DNA of 64,000 bases. Origin: Euglena gracilis (Eukaryota; Euglenida; Euglenophyceae; Euglenales). Positions 31,087-49,711 of the stretch are shown here, piece after piece. The notes under the pieces were generated by a model. The model made no database searches. It had not been told where the DNA came from and saw nothing but the letters and a program-made list of their open reading frames with translations. How positions within the stretch are numbered: position 1 is the first letter of the stretch; the number at the start of each line of letters is the position of its first letter. The translations under genes were made by a program, and so were the position numbers. The stretch covers positions 84,316,474 through 84,380,473 of the forward strand of contig CP154956.1 of assembly GCA_039621445.1 (NCBI GenBank). The letters are read 5' to 3'.

Positions 31087-33952
31087 TAGCCCCATCCTGC
31101 TGTGTTTCTTCAGGTAACAACATCACCTCTGTTGGGGCAGAGAGTCTGGCTTTGGCCCTGGAGGTCAACCATTGCCTTTCGAGCCTCAGCCTTGCGGGTG
31201 TGGCTGTGAACCTTGGGTCCGGGAACCCGCGGGCGTGGGTGTTGTGGCAGGCATATGACGTGTCACTCAGGTGCTGCAGTTGGCTGTCTGATATTGAAGT
31301 GTTAGAGAGAGGCTGTCATCGTTGAAGTCACCATGCAATTTTTGAGTAACACAATCTGAAAGTTGCATTCTGTGGGCATGTTTCAGTCCAGTCACTGCGT
31401 ACAATAATGAAAAGCAATAAAAATCACATAAACAGCCCTGAATAACAGACCCCCCCAACTGGTAGCCCCCCCCAGAGATTTTACACTATCCTCTGAGCTT
31501 GAACATCACGACTTTTTTTTGCCGTTGTCAGGACACAAAAAAGCAGCCAATTTTTTCTGAAGATTTTTTTTTGCACAAAAAACACAGTCATCTTGACAGG
31601 AGGGTCCTCAAAAATAGGTCATTTTGGGGGAAATGGACATTTTGAAGGCATTTCTACAGGGCCCCATTTTCCGACACAAAAATGCAAATAATAGCCTCCT
31701 GAATAAGAGCCCCCCCTTCTGAGATTTAACCAAGTGTCCGAATAACAGCCCCATGGGGCTATTATTAGGGGTTAAATCTTATGACCTCTCTGTCAAATGC
31801 CAGAAATTCTGCTTCCTGAGAAAGTTTTCTAATCCACTCTCTTTGTGTTGAGAAAATGTGGAAAGTCAAACAATGATTGACATAAGGGGGGGGGGAAACT
31901 CCAAAGGCAGGTTGGAGCAGGATACACAGGTGGCAGGGTCAGGGGGATGGGAGGTTGGATGACAGTATCAGAGTAATTACTCCTGTACAGAGTAAGTACT
32001 CCTGTACTGTTGTTTTCAGTGATTCACTGGTCCAACTGACAAATAATGTATTTTTTTTTAACTGGCTTGAAGCCCAACTTCACCCCTGCCCTCCTGCTGC
32101 AGCAAATCGCATCGGGGCCGAGGGAGTGGAATGCCTTCTCAGAGCTCTACAGCGAAACTCTCACCTTCGCGACGTGAATGTCGCCTGTATGCACACACCA
32201 GTGAGCTATATTGCGCATGCACCCCCCCCCCAAATAAATGCACACTTCCCCAGGGGACCGAATCTCCACCTGGTGCCCACTTATTAACAACAAATGCCAA
32301 GCCCTCAGAAGCGCCCATTTAATTGGGCGGACCCCAATATTGGCAAAATGGGACAAACTGAGAAAAGGATGGGCCAAATTGGCTAAAACTTCTCAAAATT
32401 CGTGCGCACATCGGGGGGGGGGGTAATATTCCACACCATCAGATAGTTTTTGAGCCTTGAATTTTCTGGACACACACCTCTAGGATGAATCAACAAGCTC
32501 TGCAAGATGGTTTTGGGTATTTATGACACCTTATAGGATAGCTGATAGGAGAGCTTCTCAAGGCTCTGGGCATTTTGGGTGTTTACCATTGAGCCAGAAT
32601 ATACCTTCACGGCTGCAGCAGGACCAGATTTGATTTCTGGCAGTCACAGGCATGGCTGGGATCTGTTACACATCCCAGCAAGCGGAAACATTTTTTTTAT
32701 TGTGCATTTTTCATGGAAAGACAAGCTTTGGGATTGTAGAAGGGAAGCTGAGTGAGGGGATTTTAGAAATGGTTTAAATTGGGCAGGGCGTCAAAATAGG
32801 ATGGTCAAAGATTGCTCAAGTATTTCTGAATTATTTTCTTTTTTTTTTGACAAAAGTTCCGGAAATTTTCCAAGTCCATTTCAAAAAATGGTGTGTTTTC
32901 GTGACTTTGGACACCGCTTTTTTGCCATCGTTGCCCAACTTCCCCCCCCCCCAAGAAACCACCCAAATCATTTTTTTTGCAGATTGCACCCAGTTTTCCC
33001 CCACCGATTTGTGGGATCAATTTTTATGTACACCCCTCTCCCTATATTTTGCATGATATATATTTTTTTCGGCAGACAGTATTGGAAGAATTTGCCACTC
33101 CCATCCCTCCCAGAAAGTTGTGTGGGGCCTGTGCTCGGCAATTTGGCCTGAAAGGGGGTTGCCCCCCTCCCCAAGTCAATCTTCTGAGGGGGTTAGATAT
33201 CAGGGCTCGATGATGCGGTGTCTGAGATTTGGGGGAGGTGGTGCCTCTTCCAGTCTTCCTCCCAGCCCCCCCCCCCCCTGTCCTTGACCACCTCCTCCAA
33301 CCATCAAAGCAGGTCAGGTCCCACTGAAGACCCTGCAAAAGGTGAAAGTTTTCTTCTGGTGCAGTGTGCCAGAAAAATAAAATATTAGGATTATTGGCAT
33401 TTTTTTTGTCTGCGAGGGGGGCAAAATCTTTCTGCCATCCGCTCCAAGCCGCCAAAAATCATCTGCTTTGGCCATGATGATTTTTGGCTCTCCACCACCC
33501 CCACCATCTCCTTGACTGAAGGGGTGGGGACTCCGGACCAACCCCCTCCCCCACCTGGCCTGATGTCAGGCGTGGTAGATCTTTACAAAAGACTCAAGGT
33601 TTATTAGCTCAATGCTTTCCATAACTGATCCTTCGTTGGTTGGCGGGCAGTTCTTTCGTCTTTTATTTTCCCAGACAACGGCGTTGAACAGCACGACCTT
33701 GAGAAGCTACAGGCTGCGTTACAGCAGAAGAGTGTGCCCCCAGTGCGCCTTTCCTGCCCGTTCTGTCAGAAATCCACAGAAAAAAAACCGAGGGGGGTCG
33801 CAAAGCTCGGCAACTTTTGGGGTGATATTACGCTGGGAGACCTTGTGTCCAGCAATTTTTCGCCAGAAATTGGGCATGGTTTTGCTGCGTCATATGGCAA
33901 ATCCCAATCGCCCTTTGATGCTAATATGAATGCCGATGCTGTTCATTGGTGA
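25400..33952 (+). CDS. Leucine-rich-repeat protein, one repeat per exon (whole gene)
   Basis: Eight exons are recognised at 25400-25505, 25617-25867, 27346-27429, 28711-28794, 29470-29553, 31114-31197, 32103-32186 and 33675-33952, and every junction is in phase. The product is about 350 aa: a non-repetitive N-terminal part of about 118 aa, five full 28-aa LRRs of the ribonuclease-inhibitor type (pattern N-x-[IL]-G-x-x-G-a-x-x-L-a-x-x-L-x-x-N-x-x-L-x-x-L-x-L), a sixth divergent repeat and a C-terminal tail of about 65 aa with a CPFC motif. Such LRR solenoids bind proteins; no kinase, NACHT or GTPase domain is visible here, so the cellular role is unknown. The start codon is not fixed and may lie upstream of 25400. 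Confidence 0.88.
25617..25867 (+). CDS. LRR gene, N-terminal exon b
   Basis: 251 bases, entering in phase 2 and leaving in phase 1, which fits both neighbours. The acceptor is ggccagcag (NAGNAG; 25617 or 25620, both in frame). It ends MDVGGVDAILTVLADASTTA and YDLC before GTGTGT. The last 25 residues look like an N-terminal cap of the LRR fold. Confidence 0.75.
27346..27429 (+). CDS. LRR exon 1 (84 nt)
   Basis: Encodes QRIGAAEVEKISGAVQQNG and CLTQLSLA; phase 1 in and out; donor GTATGCC. Confidence 0.93.
27527..28655. repeat. Mirrored minisatellite complex in an LRR intron
   Basis: GCCGACCGCA-type units (about eight at 27531-27628, about seven at 28581-28653, same orientation) bracket a central tract. 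In that tract TTTTGGCCA units (27720-28190) give way to TGGCCAAAA units (28195-28515), making a large inverted structure. Each GACCGC array lies beside the word TGTCATAGGTG. The whole 1.1 kb sits between LRR exons 1 and 2. Confidence 0.9.
28711..28794 (+). CDS. LRR exon 2 (84 nt)
   Basis: Encodes NCLGLEGARILADLLRRNET and LRCLDLH; phase 1 in and out; acceptor tgttctgcag, donor GTACAA. Confidence 0.93.
29470..29553 (+). CDS. LRR exon 3 (84 nt)
   Basis: Encodes CMLGDRGTACLAESLHTNTT and LQELILD; phase 1 in and out; donor GTATGCC, identical to LRR exon 1. Confidence 0.93.
31055..31085 (+). repeat. (CA)n microsatellite
   Basis: About 15 CA units, 28 bases before the acceptor of LRR exon 4. Confidence 0.95.
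31114..31197 (+). CDS. LRR exon 4 (84 nt)
   Basis: Encodes NNITSVGAESLALALEVNHC and LSSLSLA; phase 1 in and out; donor GTGTGG. Confidence 0.93.
32103..32186 (+). CDS. LRR exon 5 (84 nt)
   Basis: Encodes NRIGAEGVECLLRALQRNSH and LRDVNVA; phase 1 in and out; donor GTATGC. Confidence 0.93.
33675..33952 (+). CDS. LRR gene terminal exon
   Basis: It starts in phase 1 with a sixth, divergent repeat (NGVEQHDLEKLQAALQQKS), then CPFCQKSTEKKPRG and a unique tail to TGA at 33950-33952. The frame runs to the stop without needing another splice, so I take it as the last exon. An alternative donor inside it is possible. Confidence 0.75.
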
Positions 33953-34384
33953 ACATCTGTTACACCTGGAACCCCTAAGGGCCAACTATTAGCACCGTAC
34001 AACAATGGGGTCGGTCTATTGCTTAAGGGTCCTTTCGCAGTACAGTAGCAGTAGGGTTCCCAGCCCCCCCGGGGGGGGGGGGGGCTGGACTGCAGCTAGT
34101 CCAAATTAAGTCAAACACGAGGTTTATAGGATCCGGTTTGGTTGGTCGGCCGAAGGGGGTCCCAGAATTGTTGGTGAAAATCCGACCCCGACCCGAAACC
34201 CCCAAATTTGGCAATTTTTGGCAAATTTGGTAAAAAATGGCATTTTTGATGATGGTCAGTTTCAAAAAAAAATTGCCAAAAAAAATCAGCCCTTCGGTTG
34301 TTTACGGCCAAAAAAATCGTCCCCGGCAGTATGAATTCTCATAGGATCCGGTTTGGTTGGTCGGCCCGAGGGGGGGGGGTTATA

Positions 34385-34770
34385 GGTGGGGGGTGGGGCT
34401 AGCCAGCCTGGCAAGCGGACCCCCCCTGCCCGGGGAGGGTCCAATAGGATTTCTGTTTGGTTTATAAGTGGGGGGGTTAAGAAATATCTTCTTCAGCGAC
34501 TTGCGCGAAGCACCGAAAATTTTTGTACCCCCCAAACTGGCCAAAAAAAAATGCCACATTTGGCCATTTTGGGGGGTTTTTTGAACAAAATCAGTCAAAA
34601 AATATGTTTAAAACCTCAATTTTACCTCAGCGCGCAGCGCCAGAGGATTTTGTTTTCCAGTCGGGGGGGGACCCGCGGACCTGGGGAGAGGGGACTTGCT
34701 AGTCCATTTTTTCTAGTGTTCATCAAAATGGCTAGCCAGTGGACCCCCCCAGAGTTTTTAAGCAATAGCC
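34385..34770 (+). repeat. Dispersed CTAGCC-type element, copy 2
   Basis: It has the same ordered words as the copies at 12628 and 42356: GGCTAGCCAG ends, the GCGCGAAGCACCG hairpin, GAACAAAATCAGTCAAAAAA, AAAACCTCA, a GCGCGCAGCGCCAGAGG palindrome and TAGTCCATTTTTTCTAGTG. It is more diverged, and its left internal part differs. Confidence 0.75.
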
Positions 34771-35033
34771 TGGAGGGAGGGTACCTGTCTGGCCATTTCT
34801 TATGGGTCTCCCCACAACTGATATTTGGCTAACTCTTTGGCACGCGTGTGTTTATCCTGGCCCTGATTGGAAAAAAAATTTGCAAAACGCTTATTGTTCC
34901 AGCCAGGTGTTTTTTTTTAGCCTTGGACCCGGGGGGCAGGTAGAGTGGGTGGGTCTGGCCGTACCCCCCCCCCTGTGTGCATTGTGGCTGCTTTTTTAGT
35001 GCCTTTTATCCCTTCTTCTGGCGTGGCGCTGGT

Positions 35034-35085
35034 ACCCACCAGTCAAAAAGGATACCCCCGGGGGTTCCTTTTTTGACTGGTGGGT
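35034..35085. repeat. Hairpin palindrome
   Basis: ACCCACCAGTCAAAAAGGA and its complement flank CCCCCGGGGG; arms of about 25 bases with almost no loop. Confidence 0.9.
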
Positions 35086-35948
35086 GCCCGGCCCTGAGGG
35101 CACCAATTTTTTTTGCGTTTTCTTTGTCGTGCCTCTCGAAAATACCCCCCCCAAAAGTGGGTCCCCCGGGACCCCCCCCCAGGGGATGGGTGGGTGGGTG
35201 GGGGGACCCCGGTCTTAAATAAAAACCCCTGGTTCTTAGGCGGCCGGATTCGCATTTAAGCTTTTTTATGTTGATTTGCGCACTTGCGCAATTCTCCGAA
35301 TTTTTTGATTTTGGCTGTGTGGCTCCGGGGGGTTTGAAAGCATGGTGACAAGAGAGTGCAAGAAATGAGCAAAATTCTTTTTTTGGCGGTGTGACCCCTG
35401 GGACTTTGGCCAAAAATGGCGTTTTGGGGTGTCCGGAAATGGACTTTGCACGTCGAAATCCCTGGGACCTTCTCCCCCAGAAGCGAAAATAACACAGAAA
35501 AGCGACAGAGGAACGGGGCCTTTAATGCCGTTGTTGCATCTTTTCGGCTGTTTCCCCGGGTGTACCCGAGCTGCCGGCGGTGTGCGTCCTGGGTGTTTGC
35601 CGGACTGCGTTGCTTGCGGCGTGTCGGTGTGGTGTTTTTGGGGAGTTTGTTAAAGCGCGGGGAGGGAGTGCCGAGGGGTGTGGGTGTGGTGTGACCGAGC
35701 CGGCGGGAAGGACGACAGGGGAAGGAAGGTAAGTGCGGGGTGTTGGGCAAGGGAAGCGCAGTGGGGAAGAAATAGGATCCACAGGGAATGAAAGGGACGG
35801 GTGTCTCCCACCCGACTTACACCCAGGGTCCGTACAACCAGTATTGTGGCAAAGAACCCAGCGGAAGAAGCCCAATCCTTGAGGGACAGAATTTGTGTTT
35901 ATTTGCGCAAATGCGCGCACCAACAGAATTGTGTTGGTGCGCACATCA

Positions 35949-36042
35949 CGTTGTTTGTGTGCACAAATGCACAAATGAACCACTTGTTAAATCCCAGAAT
36001 TTAACAAGTGGTTCATTTGCGCATTTGCACCCACAAACAACG
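35949..36042. repeat. Large inverted repeat within the GCGCAAATGCGC cluster
   Basis: Arms 35949-35992 and 35999-36042 (about 44 bases, few mismatches) contain CACTTGTTAAAT and its complement at the centre and the repeat word at mid-arm; the loop is six bases. Confidence 0.85.
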
Positions 36043-36609
36043 CGATGCGTGCAAATGCGCAAATGAACCACATCTGCTGCTGGTGTTTGACAGTTGTGCT
36101 TCCGTTACACCCTTCTTCTTTATATTCATGTGCGCATTTGCACCCACAAACACAAATTGTGTTGGCGCGCAAATAAACATATTTTTTGTGCCCGCATTTG
36201 CGCCCATAAGCTTGCACCGTTGACAAACGCTGTGACAAACCGACCAAAATATGTTTCTGGACGGCCCGCTGGTCCTCGCCATCACGGCCTCTTTGTCACG
36301 CCGTTTATCGACGGCGTCAGTTTGTGGGCGCTAAAGCCCAATCCTTGAAGGGCAAAATTATTTTTATTTGCGCATTTGAACCACCGATGGAGAAATAAAC
36401 GGGGACATCACTGGGCCCCGCAACAGCCACCTTTAATGCCTTCTGAAGGTGTTCAACCCAAATGACCACACTGCCTTCTCCAACACCAGGTGTTAGGGGG
36501 CCAATTCTACTCTAGTGGGAGGTCCCAGGAAAGGTATAGATAAAGGATCTCCTGAAGGTGGTTATGCAGCCACCTGATAACGGCACACGTCTGCCAGCAC
36601 CAATTTTAG

Positions 36610-36780
36610 GGTCCCAAAGGCCCTGCCGCTGGCCCGCGGCCTGGGCTCCGCTGCTGCAGCCACATCGGCTGCTGATGCTTCAGCACCCACCAGGCCGGCA
36701 TTGACCTCCCCGGTGCAAAAGCACCCACCGAAGCGGCCACGTTATACCCCGCAACCGGGGCGTGAGACTTGGGGGACGAC
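36610..36780 (+). CDS. Candidate first exon of the third gene
   Basis: After caattttag the frame is open with a coding-like Ala/Ser/Pro composition, including GLGSAAAATSAADASAP, then HPPKRPRY, which resembles a basic nuclear-localisation cluster. No start codon is fixed, and the proposed donor phase (2) does not fit the exon at 38839, so linkage to that gene is a guess. Confidence 0.3.
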
Positions 36781-38169
36781 GTGGTGCCAGTGCATAGCAA
36801 CCAACAGCCGGAGAGAGATAGCCCTCAAACACCCGTTACTTTGGGTGCAAGGAAGAGTTGAACGTTTACCATTCGATTAGTTGCATGAAAGCGGTGGGAC
36901 TCACCCCCCACAAATTATGCACAAAAACTGGTGCGTTTTACGTTTTTCAAGGGAAAAATGGTGGAGAATAACCAGAAAACGGACTCCGGCCCGACACATC
37001 CCGGGTATTTCAGGTGCAAATTTTGATTTCTTGTAACACAGCACTGTTGCAGAAAAGGTGTCCAACAGTCACAATTCTTTGCATGTCATCAATTCATTAC
37101 GCTTAGCTGCCAAAAGGATGAGGCCAAAGCAACCGGCCGTGTGGGCCGGAGAACAACAGTACAAGTGTACAAATGTAAAGCAGGCAAATTTTGGCCAGTC
37201 AGATGCCGCGTTCAATGAACATTACACACTACCTCTCACCACAAATTTTATCACCACACAATTGTGGTGCAAATCAATGGTTGGCGTGAGCAATTGCGTT
37301 TGCCAGCCGTATGGCATCGCACAACTGATGTGTGTTGGTGTGCGCATTTGCGCACACAAACAAACTTTGTTTGTGTGCGCTAAGGATCGCTCAAACACAT
37401 CATTTTGAAGCTATTGATTAAATGTTTGTGCGCGCATTTGCGCAAATGCGCGCACACACGTAATTGTGTTTATTTGCACAAACGCGCACACCAACACGCC
37501 TATCACGTTCAAAAACCTCGTAGGGTCATGGTCCTCATCAGTGTGTTTTAATATTAACGTGTTGTTCGTTGCCTCCCATAGCACAAACCATCCCCAAGAT
37601 GTTGGTGCGCGCATTCGCACGCACCACCTAATTTGTTTGTGGGTGCATTTGCGCCCACAAACATGCATTTTTACCTTCAATGTTTTGCGTTTCATTTGCG
37701 CAAATGCGCCCACAAACATCATTTTTTTCGTTTACGCAAATGCGCACATAAACACACATCAGTTAAGTGATGGCTGGCTGATGTATTCTGTAGTATGTGA
37801 TGTAATGCGGCTCAGTATGTTCTTGCCGGCGGCTGCAGTATCCAAGCCAGTTCAGCCAGCACTTCAGCACCAGTTCCAAGTGTCGTAACACTGGGTGCGT
37901 GCTTCCAACCTGTTTGATGTACGAGAGCACCAATCTCACCCTCGGCCCTATTCACATCACTCGGTAAGCATCATTTGCACCAAACCACCGGGAGTTAATC
38001 CCCTCCATCACAGGGTTGTAACAGTTCATTAACTTTTTTCTGTGTGTCAGGGTACAGGGCCCCAGAAATTTCGTAAAAATTGTTGATTGCGCAAATGCGC
38101 CCATTTCAAAGAAAAACCTTTACGTGCGAATCCGGCCGCCTAAGTGGTTCCAGACAGGGCATGGCTTAA

Positions 38170-38832
38170 GAGAATTTGACCCCATCCCTGGGGGTCCAGC
38201 TGGCCAGCAGCTTTTTTCCAACTTCGACCCCCCTCCCCCCAATAACAAATTTTAATTATTTTTCATCCGCCTTTGGGCTGGAAAATAAGCTGGAGAATAA
38301 TGGGTTTTTTGGATTTTGTCGGTCAACCCGCCCCCCCCTTATAGAAGCGCGGGGCCGCTACAAGCGCCGGGTCCAAATAAAAGCGCATCCCCCGCCGTCA
38401 AAGGCGGCGGTCCACTACAAGCGCACCATCCCATTTTGATGAGATTTTTTTTAAAGGAAATCGACAAAAGTCGGGCAGGAAGGGTCCAAATAGAAGCTCA
38501 CCCCCCCCCCCCGCCAGAGGCAGCAGTCCGCTATAAGCGCACTCGTGCTTTTATTACGGAGGGAGCTTTAAAGTTGATCAGAAGCAGGTTGGCCAGGGCA
38601 AATTTGGGGTCAAAAATTTTTTACATAGTTGTTTTGTTTGGCATTTTTGCAGTTTTGATTTTTTTTTGTACCCGGCTCGACCATGACCATGGGTTGGGCC
38701 CAGCCTGCGGACCCCAACAAAGGGATCTTTTCCCAGCCGGCTCAAATTTTTTCCAGCCTCTGACCCCCCCCCCCGGGTCCTTCAGCAACGCCCTGATTTC
38801 AGGGTTTTGCTGTATTCTCACTCGCCACTCAT
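38170..38832 (+). repeat. Dispersed intronic element, second family, copy 1
   Basis: It shares ordered words with 41518-41890: GCTTAAG.GAATTTGACC at the start, a GGCCAGC.AACAGC/CAGCTTTTTTCC word, a Y-rich CATCCGCC/CAGCCGCC word, CAGTTTTGATTTTTTTTTGTACCCGG and CTCGACC..GGGTTGGGCCCAG near the end. The copy ends just before the acceptor of the exon at 38839. Confidence 0.65.
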
Positions 38833-38838
38833 TCTCAG

Positions 38839-46817
<7,979 letters not shown>

Positions 46818-47970
46818 GTTTATTCCGCTGTGCTTACTGTGCAGCGAGGAACGCAACAGGTTCGAGACCCCATCCATCCTAACAAGGAAGCAGCCTGCCG
46901 CAGTCCTGGTGCTGATGGGTTGCTGAGCTCCGTGTCGTGACCCTGTCCAGGACGCCTGAATTGCACAGCAAAACCTCACAGCACAGTACACACACCACAC
47001 AGTCCACACCCACATCCACACCTGTCAGCACACACGTATATGGGGGGTTGCCACGGGCGCTGTGCGTCACCTCGAAATTGTCTCGTGTACCCTCGCCGGT
47101 CCCTCGTACCACACGACTGTGGCCGCCAAATGTGACCATGGCTCTCACCTCCCAGAGCACTCCCCTTGGTGGGTCAAATTCCACCCCCCAAATGGGCAGC
47201 ATTATGCAATAGTGGATTTGCAGAGGAATGCGAATGAGTCCAAACTTTGTTTCAATTTTTTTTCTTTTTGGCGTTTTTTACCGACAAGTTTTCATATTTC
47301 CAGAATCATCATGTTCCCAAAATAATTTAATGGCATTAAAGTAGTATTAAAATAATAAAGTGCATGAAATTGATCTTGCTTTTTTTTGCATTTTGCTGTG
47401 TGTCGCGTTTTCCATCCACGTTCCTCCTCCCGGGCTCTTTCTGGGTGCCATGCCAGCAAGAGCAAGCAGCAATGAGAGTTGTGAATATTACACTGACCCT
47501 TTCCAACTGGTTGAGGACCTGAGTGCATATGTGAGCCTCCTCCAGACAACAATGGCTTTGACGTTGTTTAGCAGCACTGAATGCCAAGGAAAAGGAACAA
47601 CAAAAAACCATTTCCCCCACTTTTCGCAAGGTTTCAATGTGGTCAATAACTTGGACCCCCGATTAAGAGTGGGAGCGCCACAGCTTGGAAAGATAGGTTG
47701 GGCATTGTTCGGCTGCAAAAAAAAAGCTTAGGTTGGCTGCAAAATTTTCGCGGCGGGGGGGACATCTTTTCGGACACTTCAGATCTTTACGGTATACATA
47801 AAACGGGCACCCTTTCTACCGCCTGCGCAAATTGAACCCAGGCCGTCGGACTCACCCGCGGAAGGGCTTGGAAGAGCTTGGGCAGGCATGTGCTTTATCG
47901 GGTGCCTACCCCACCGGGGGGGCTCGTAGGAGGGGCACCCTGTAGCACCCTCGTACTCCCTCGAGGAAAA
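46818..47970. other. No gene recognised
   Basis: A Ser/Thr/Pro-rich frame at 46937-47209 and a short (GT)n tract at 46735-46750, just upstream, are the only notable content. I see no supported exon. Confidence 0.4.
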
Positions 47971-48263
47971 CCGAGGGCGAAGCACAAAGACCTTGTGAGG
48001 CCATGCCTTGCTCGCCGGCGGTGTTGTTTGGATTGCTCTGGTGCGCTTGGTTAGGAGGTCCCACTTAGTGCCGCCTCGCCGGAGTTGGCCGACGATGCTG
48101 CTCCGACTGGGCGACTTGGCCTCTTGCCCCTGGGTGGTGCCCCCCCCCTCTCCCCCCCCTGGCCCCTGGCCCCCACTCTCTGACCGAGGGCTTTTGAACA
48201 CAAATTTTCTTTTACGAGTGGGGGGGGGGTCGGGCCCACAAGGTCTTTGTGCTTCGCCCTCGG
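47971..48263. repeat. 27-bp perfect inverted repeat spanning 293 bp
   Basis: CCGAGGGCGAAGCACAAAGA plus CCTTGTG (47971-47997) is exactly complemented at 48237-48263. It encloses a minus-strand open frame with a KRKFVFKSPRSES stretch, and lies next to the recombinase-like relic. Confidence 0.9.
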
Positions 48264-48305
48264 TCTCCGCACTTTGCCCTTGTGAGGCCAGATTGTGCAC
48301 CAAAA

Positions 48306-48833
48306 TTAGGGGGGCCAGGGCATTTTCCAGGGCACCTTGGGCACCAAGTCGTTAACATTGGGCTGTAAAAGCCCCCACCCCCCCCACTGACCAATTTCAA
48401 AAACTTCTTGGGCAGAAAGGCCCAATTTTTGAGTAAACAAACCCCTGCCCCCCTGGTGGAGTGGGCCCACAACACCTGGGGGGGTACCCCATGTTTGGCC
48501 AAAAAGTCTTTTGTGATGGAAGCAATGGTGTCTGACCCTGAAGGGGGGTTTTAATGAAATTATGAGGGGGCCCCCAGGTCTGACGAATAAACGTGTAGCA
48601 GCCACATGGCACATCATCAATTGAAAAGGGCATATTTTGGGACACTGGGAAATGGACACAACCCTGTCCCACTTATGTAATTTCTGTCCTTTACACTTAA
48701 TCTTAATGTAGGGTGCCCTACCCAACACCCTGGTGGTTCGTTTGGCTTGCGATAAGTCTGAGGATCGGTATAAAAAGAGGATTCGTGAGCGAAAAATCAG
48801 TTGTGTACGCAATGTAAAAATATCAGTGGGCAT
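48306..48833 (-). pseudogene. Tyrosine-recombinase-like relic (DIRS group?)
   Basis: The minus-strand frame resembles, in order, a DIRS/Ngaro-type tyrosine recombinase. FLYRSSDLSQAKR stands where the first catalytic Arg box lies, then a basic strand and VVSISQCPKICPFQL (the usual VxIP...CP block), then LHQGGRGLFTQKLGLSAQE and IGQWGGW at the H..R..GxW box. The second catalytic Arg and the final Tyr are not visible, so it is probably inactive. It runs head to head with the RT relic at 48850. The assignment is from motif order only. Confidence 0.45.
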
Positions 48834-48849
48834 GGGCGCCTTTTCCAGC

Positions 48850-49520
48850 TTCAGAAAAGTCTAAAATGGTGGACAAAAAATGCTCCCCCAGCAACATGTC
48901 AATTGATAAAAAATAGAATTCAACCTCCCTGGTTGAATCCCCCAAAATTTTCCACCCACCCAAAACCCAGGGCCAACCTGGACCTGAACCATGCAGAAAA
49001 AATTCTGCTGGATTACGAAAATACTGGGTCAGTGAAACGAGTTTGGGATTCAGAAACCCAGCATTTGATCCCATGGATTTTAATTTCAAAAACCAGAGGG
49101 GGAACAACCACATGGAGAATGATCAGCGAATGCAGAGAAATAAATCAGCAGTTTCAAGTAAAACCTTCAAGTTGGATCATATCCAACACATTTTTTCCAG
49201 TTTTGGAAAAAGGCCGGGGCAGCAAAAATAGACCTAAAGGATGCCAATTTTCATATTCCAGTAAGTCCCGGCCTCAGGCCATTTTTAAGGCATCAGGTAG
49301 GGGGGCACACCTGGGAATTTCAAACAGGCTGCTTTGGGCTAAATGTAACGCCCCAAATTTTCATGTCAGTGATGAAAACATTCAAAAAAACTGTGGAGAA
49401 AAAGGGGCATCCAGGTGTTTATTTACCTGGACGACATTCTGCTGCTGGGGGGTGTTGGACATTGCACCCCTGGTGCCCCTGGGGATTGAGCATTCTCTTA
49501 AAGGTGGCTGGGGGGGTGTG
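48850..49520 (+). pseudogene. Degraded DIRS-type reverse transcriptase
   Basis: Motifs appear in RT order but in changing frames: WILISKTRGG.TWRMISECREIN (fingers), KIDLKDANFHIPV (catalytic box A), WEFQTGCFGLNVTPQIF, and YLDDILLLG (box C) one frame away after a run of G. The KIDLKDAxFHIP and YLDD wording is typical of DIRS and related elements rather than of the gypsy element to the right. At least two frame changes show it is a pseudogene. RNase H is not recognisable. Confidence 0.75.
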
Positions 49521-49711
49521 CATGCTCTGCTCACTGACTCTCTGATCCTCCACTTTGTCATTGGTGTTGTCGATTGACATACCATAGGGGCGCCTTTTTG
49601 GGTCTCCCCCTTGTTTTGGTTTGCCCCTGCCATGGGCATTGGCAAAGAATTTTGAGGGGGGGTTGCCACCTTGTCCTCCACTGCCCCTTTGGGGGCATCC
49701 TCATGGGGCTG

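Larger units (their letters stand above)
33953..36609. other. Intergenic repeats after the LRR gene
   Basis: No gene is recognised. It contains C/G-run palindromes near 34065-34085, the dispersed element copy at 34385-34770, a perfect palindrome at 35034-35085 and the start of the GCGCAAATGCGC cluster. Confidence 0.6.
35270..38105. repeat. Cluster of GCGCAAATGCGC palindromic words
   Basis: I count about 16 copies of TTTGCGCAAATGCGC, TGCGCATTTGCGCCCACAAA and close variants, near 35277, 35903, 35960, 36018, 36052, 36130, 36192, 36366, 37340, 37431, 37469, 37605, 37640, 37694, 37730 and 38088, in both orientations. They are often linked to CACAAACA or ACCAACACAATTGTGTTGGT. The apparent ORFs here are translations of these words. 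Confidence 0.85.

Noticed and set aside
46937-47212. Ser/Thr/Pro-rich ORF of 91 aa after the third gene
   Set aside because: Two frames are equally open, and the likely acceptor gccctgtccag leads to an immediate in-frame stop in phase 0.
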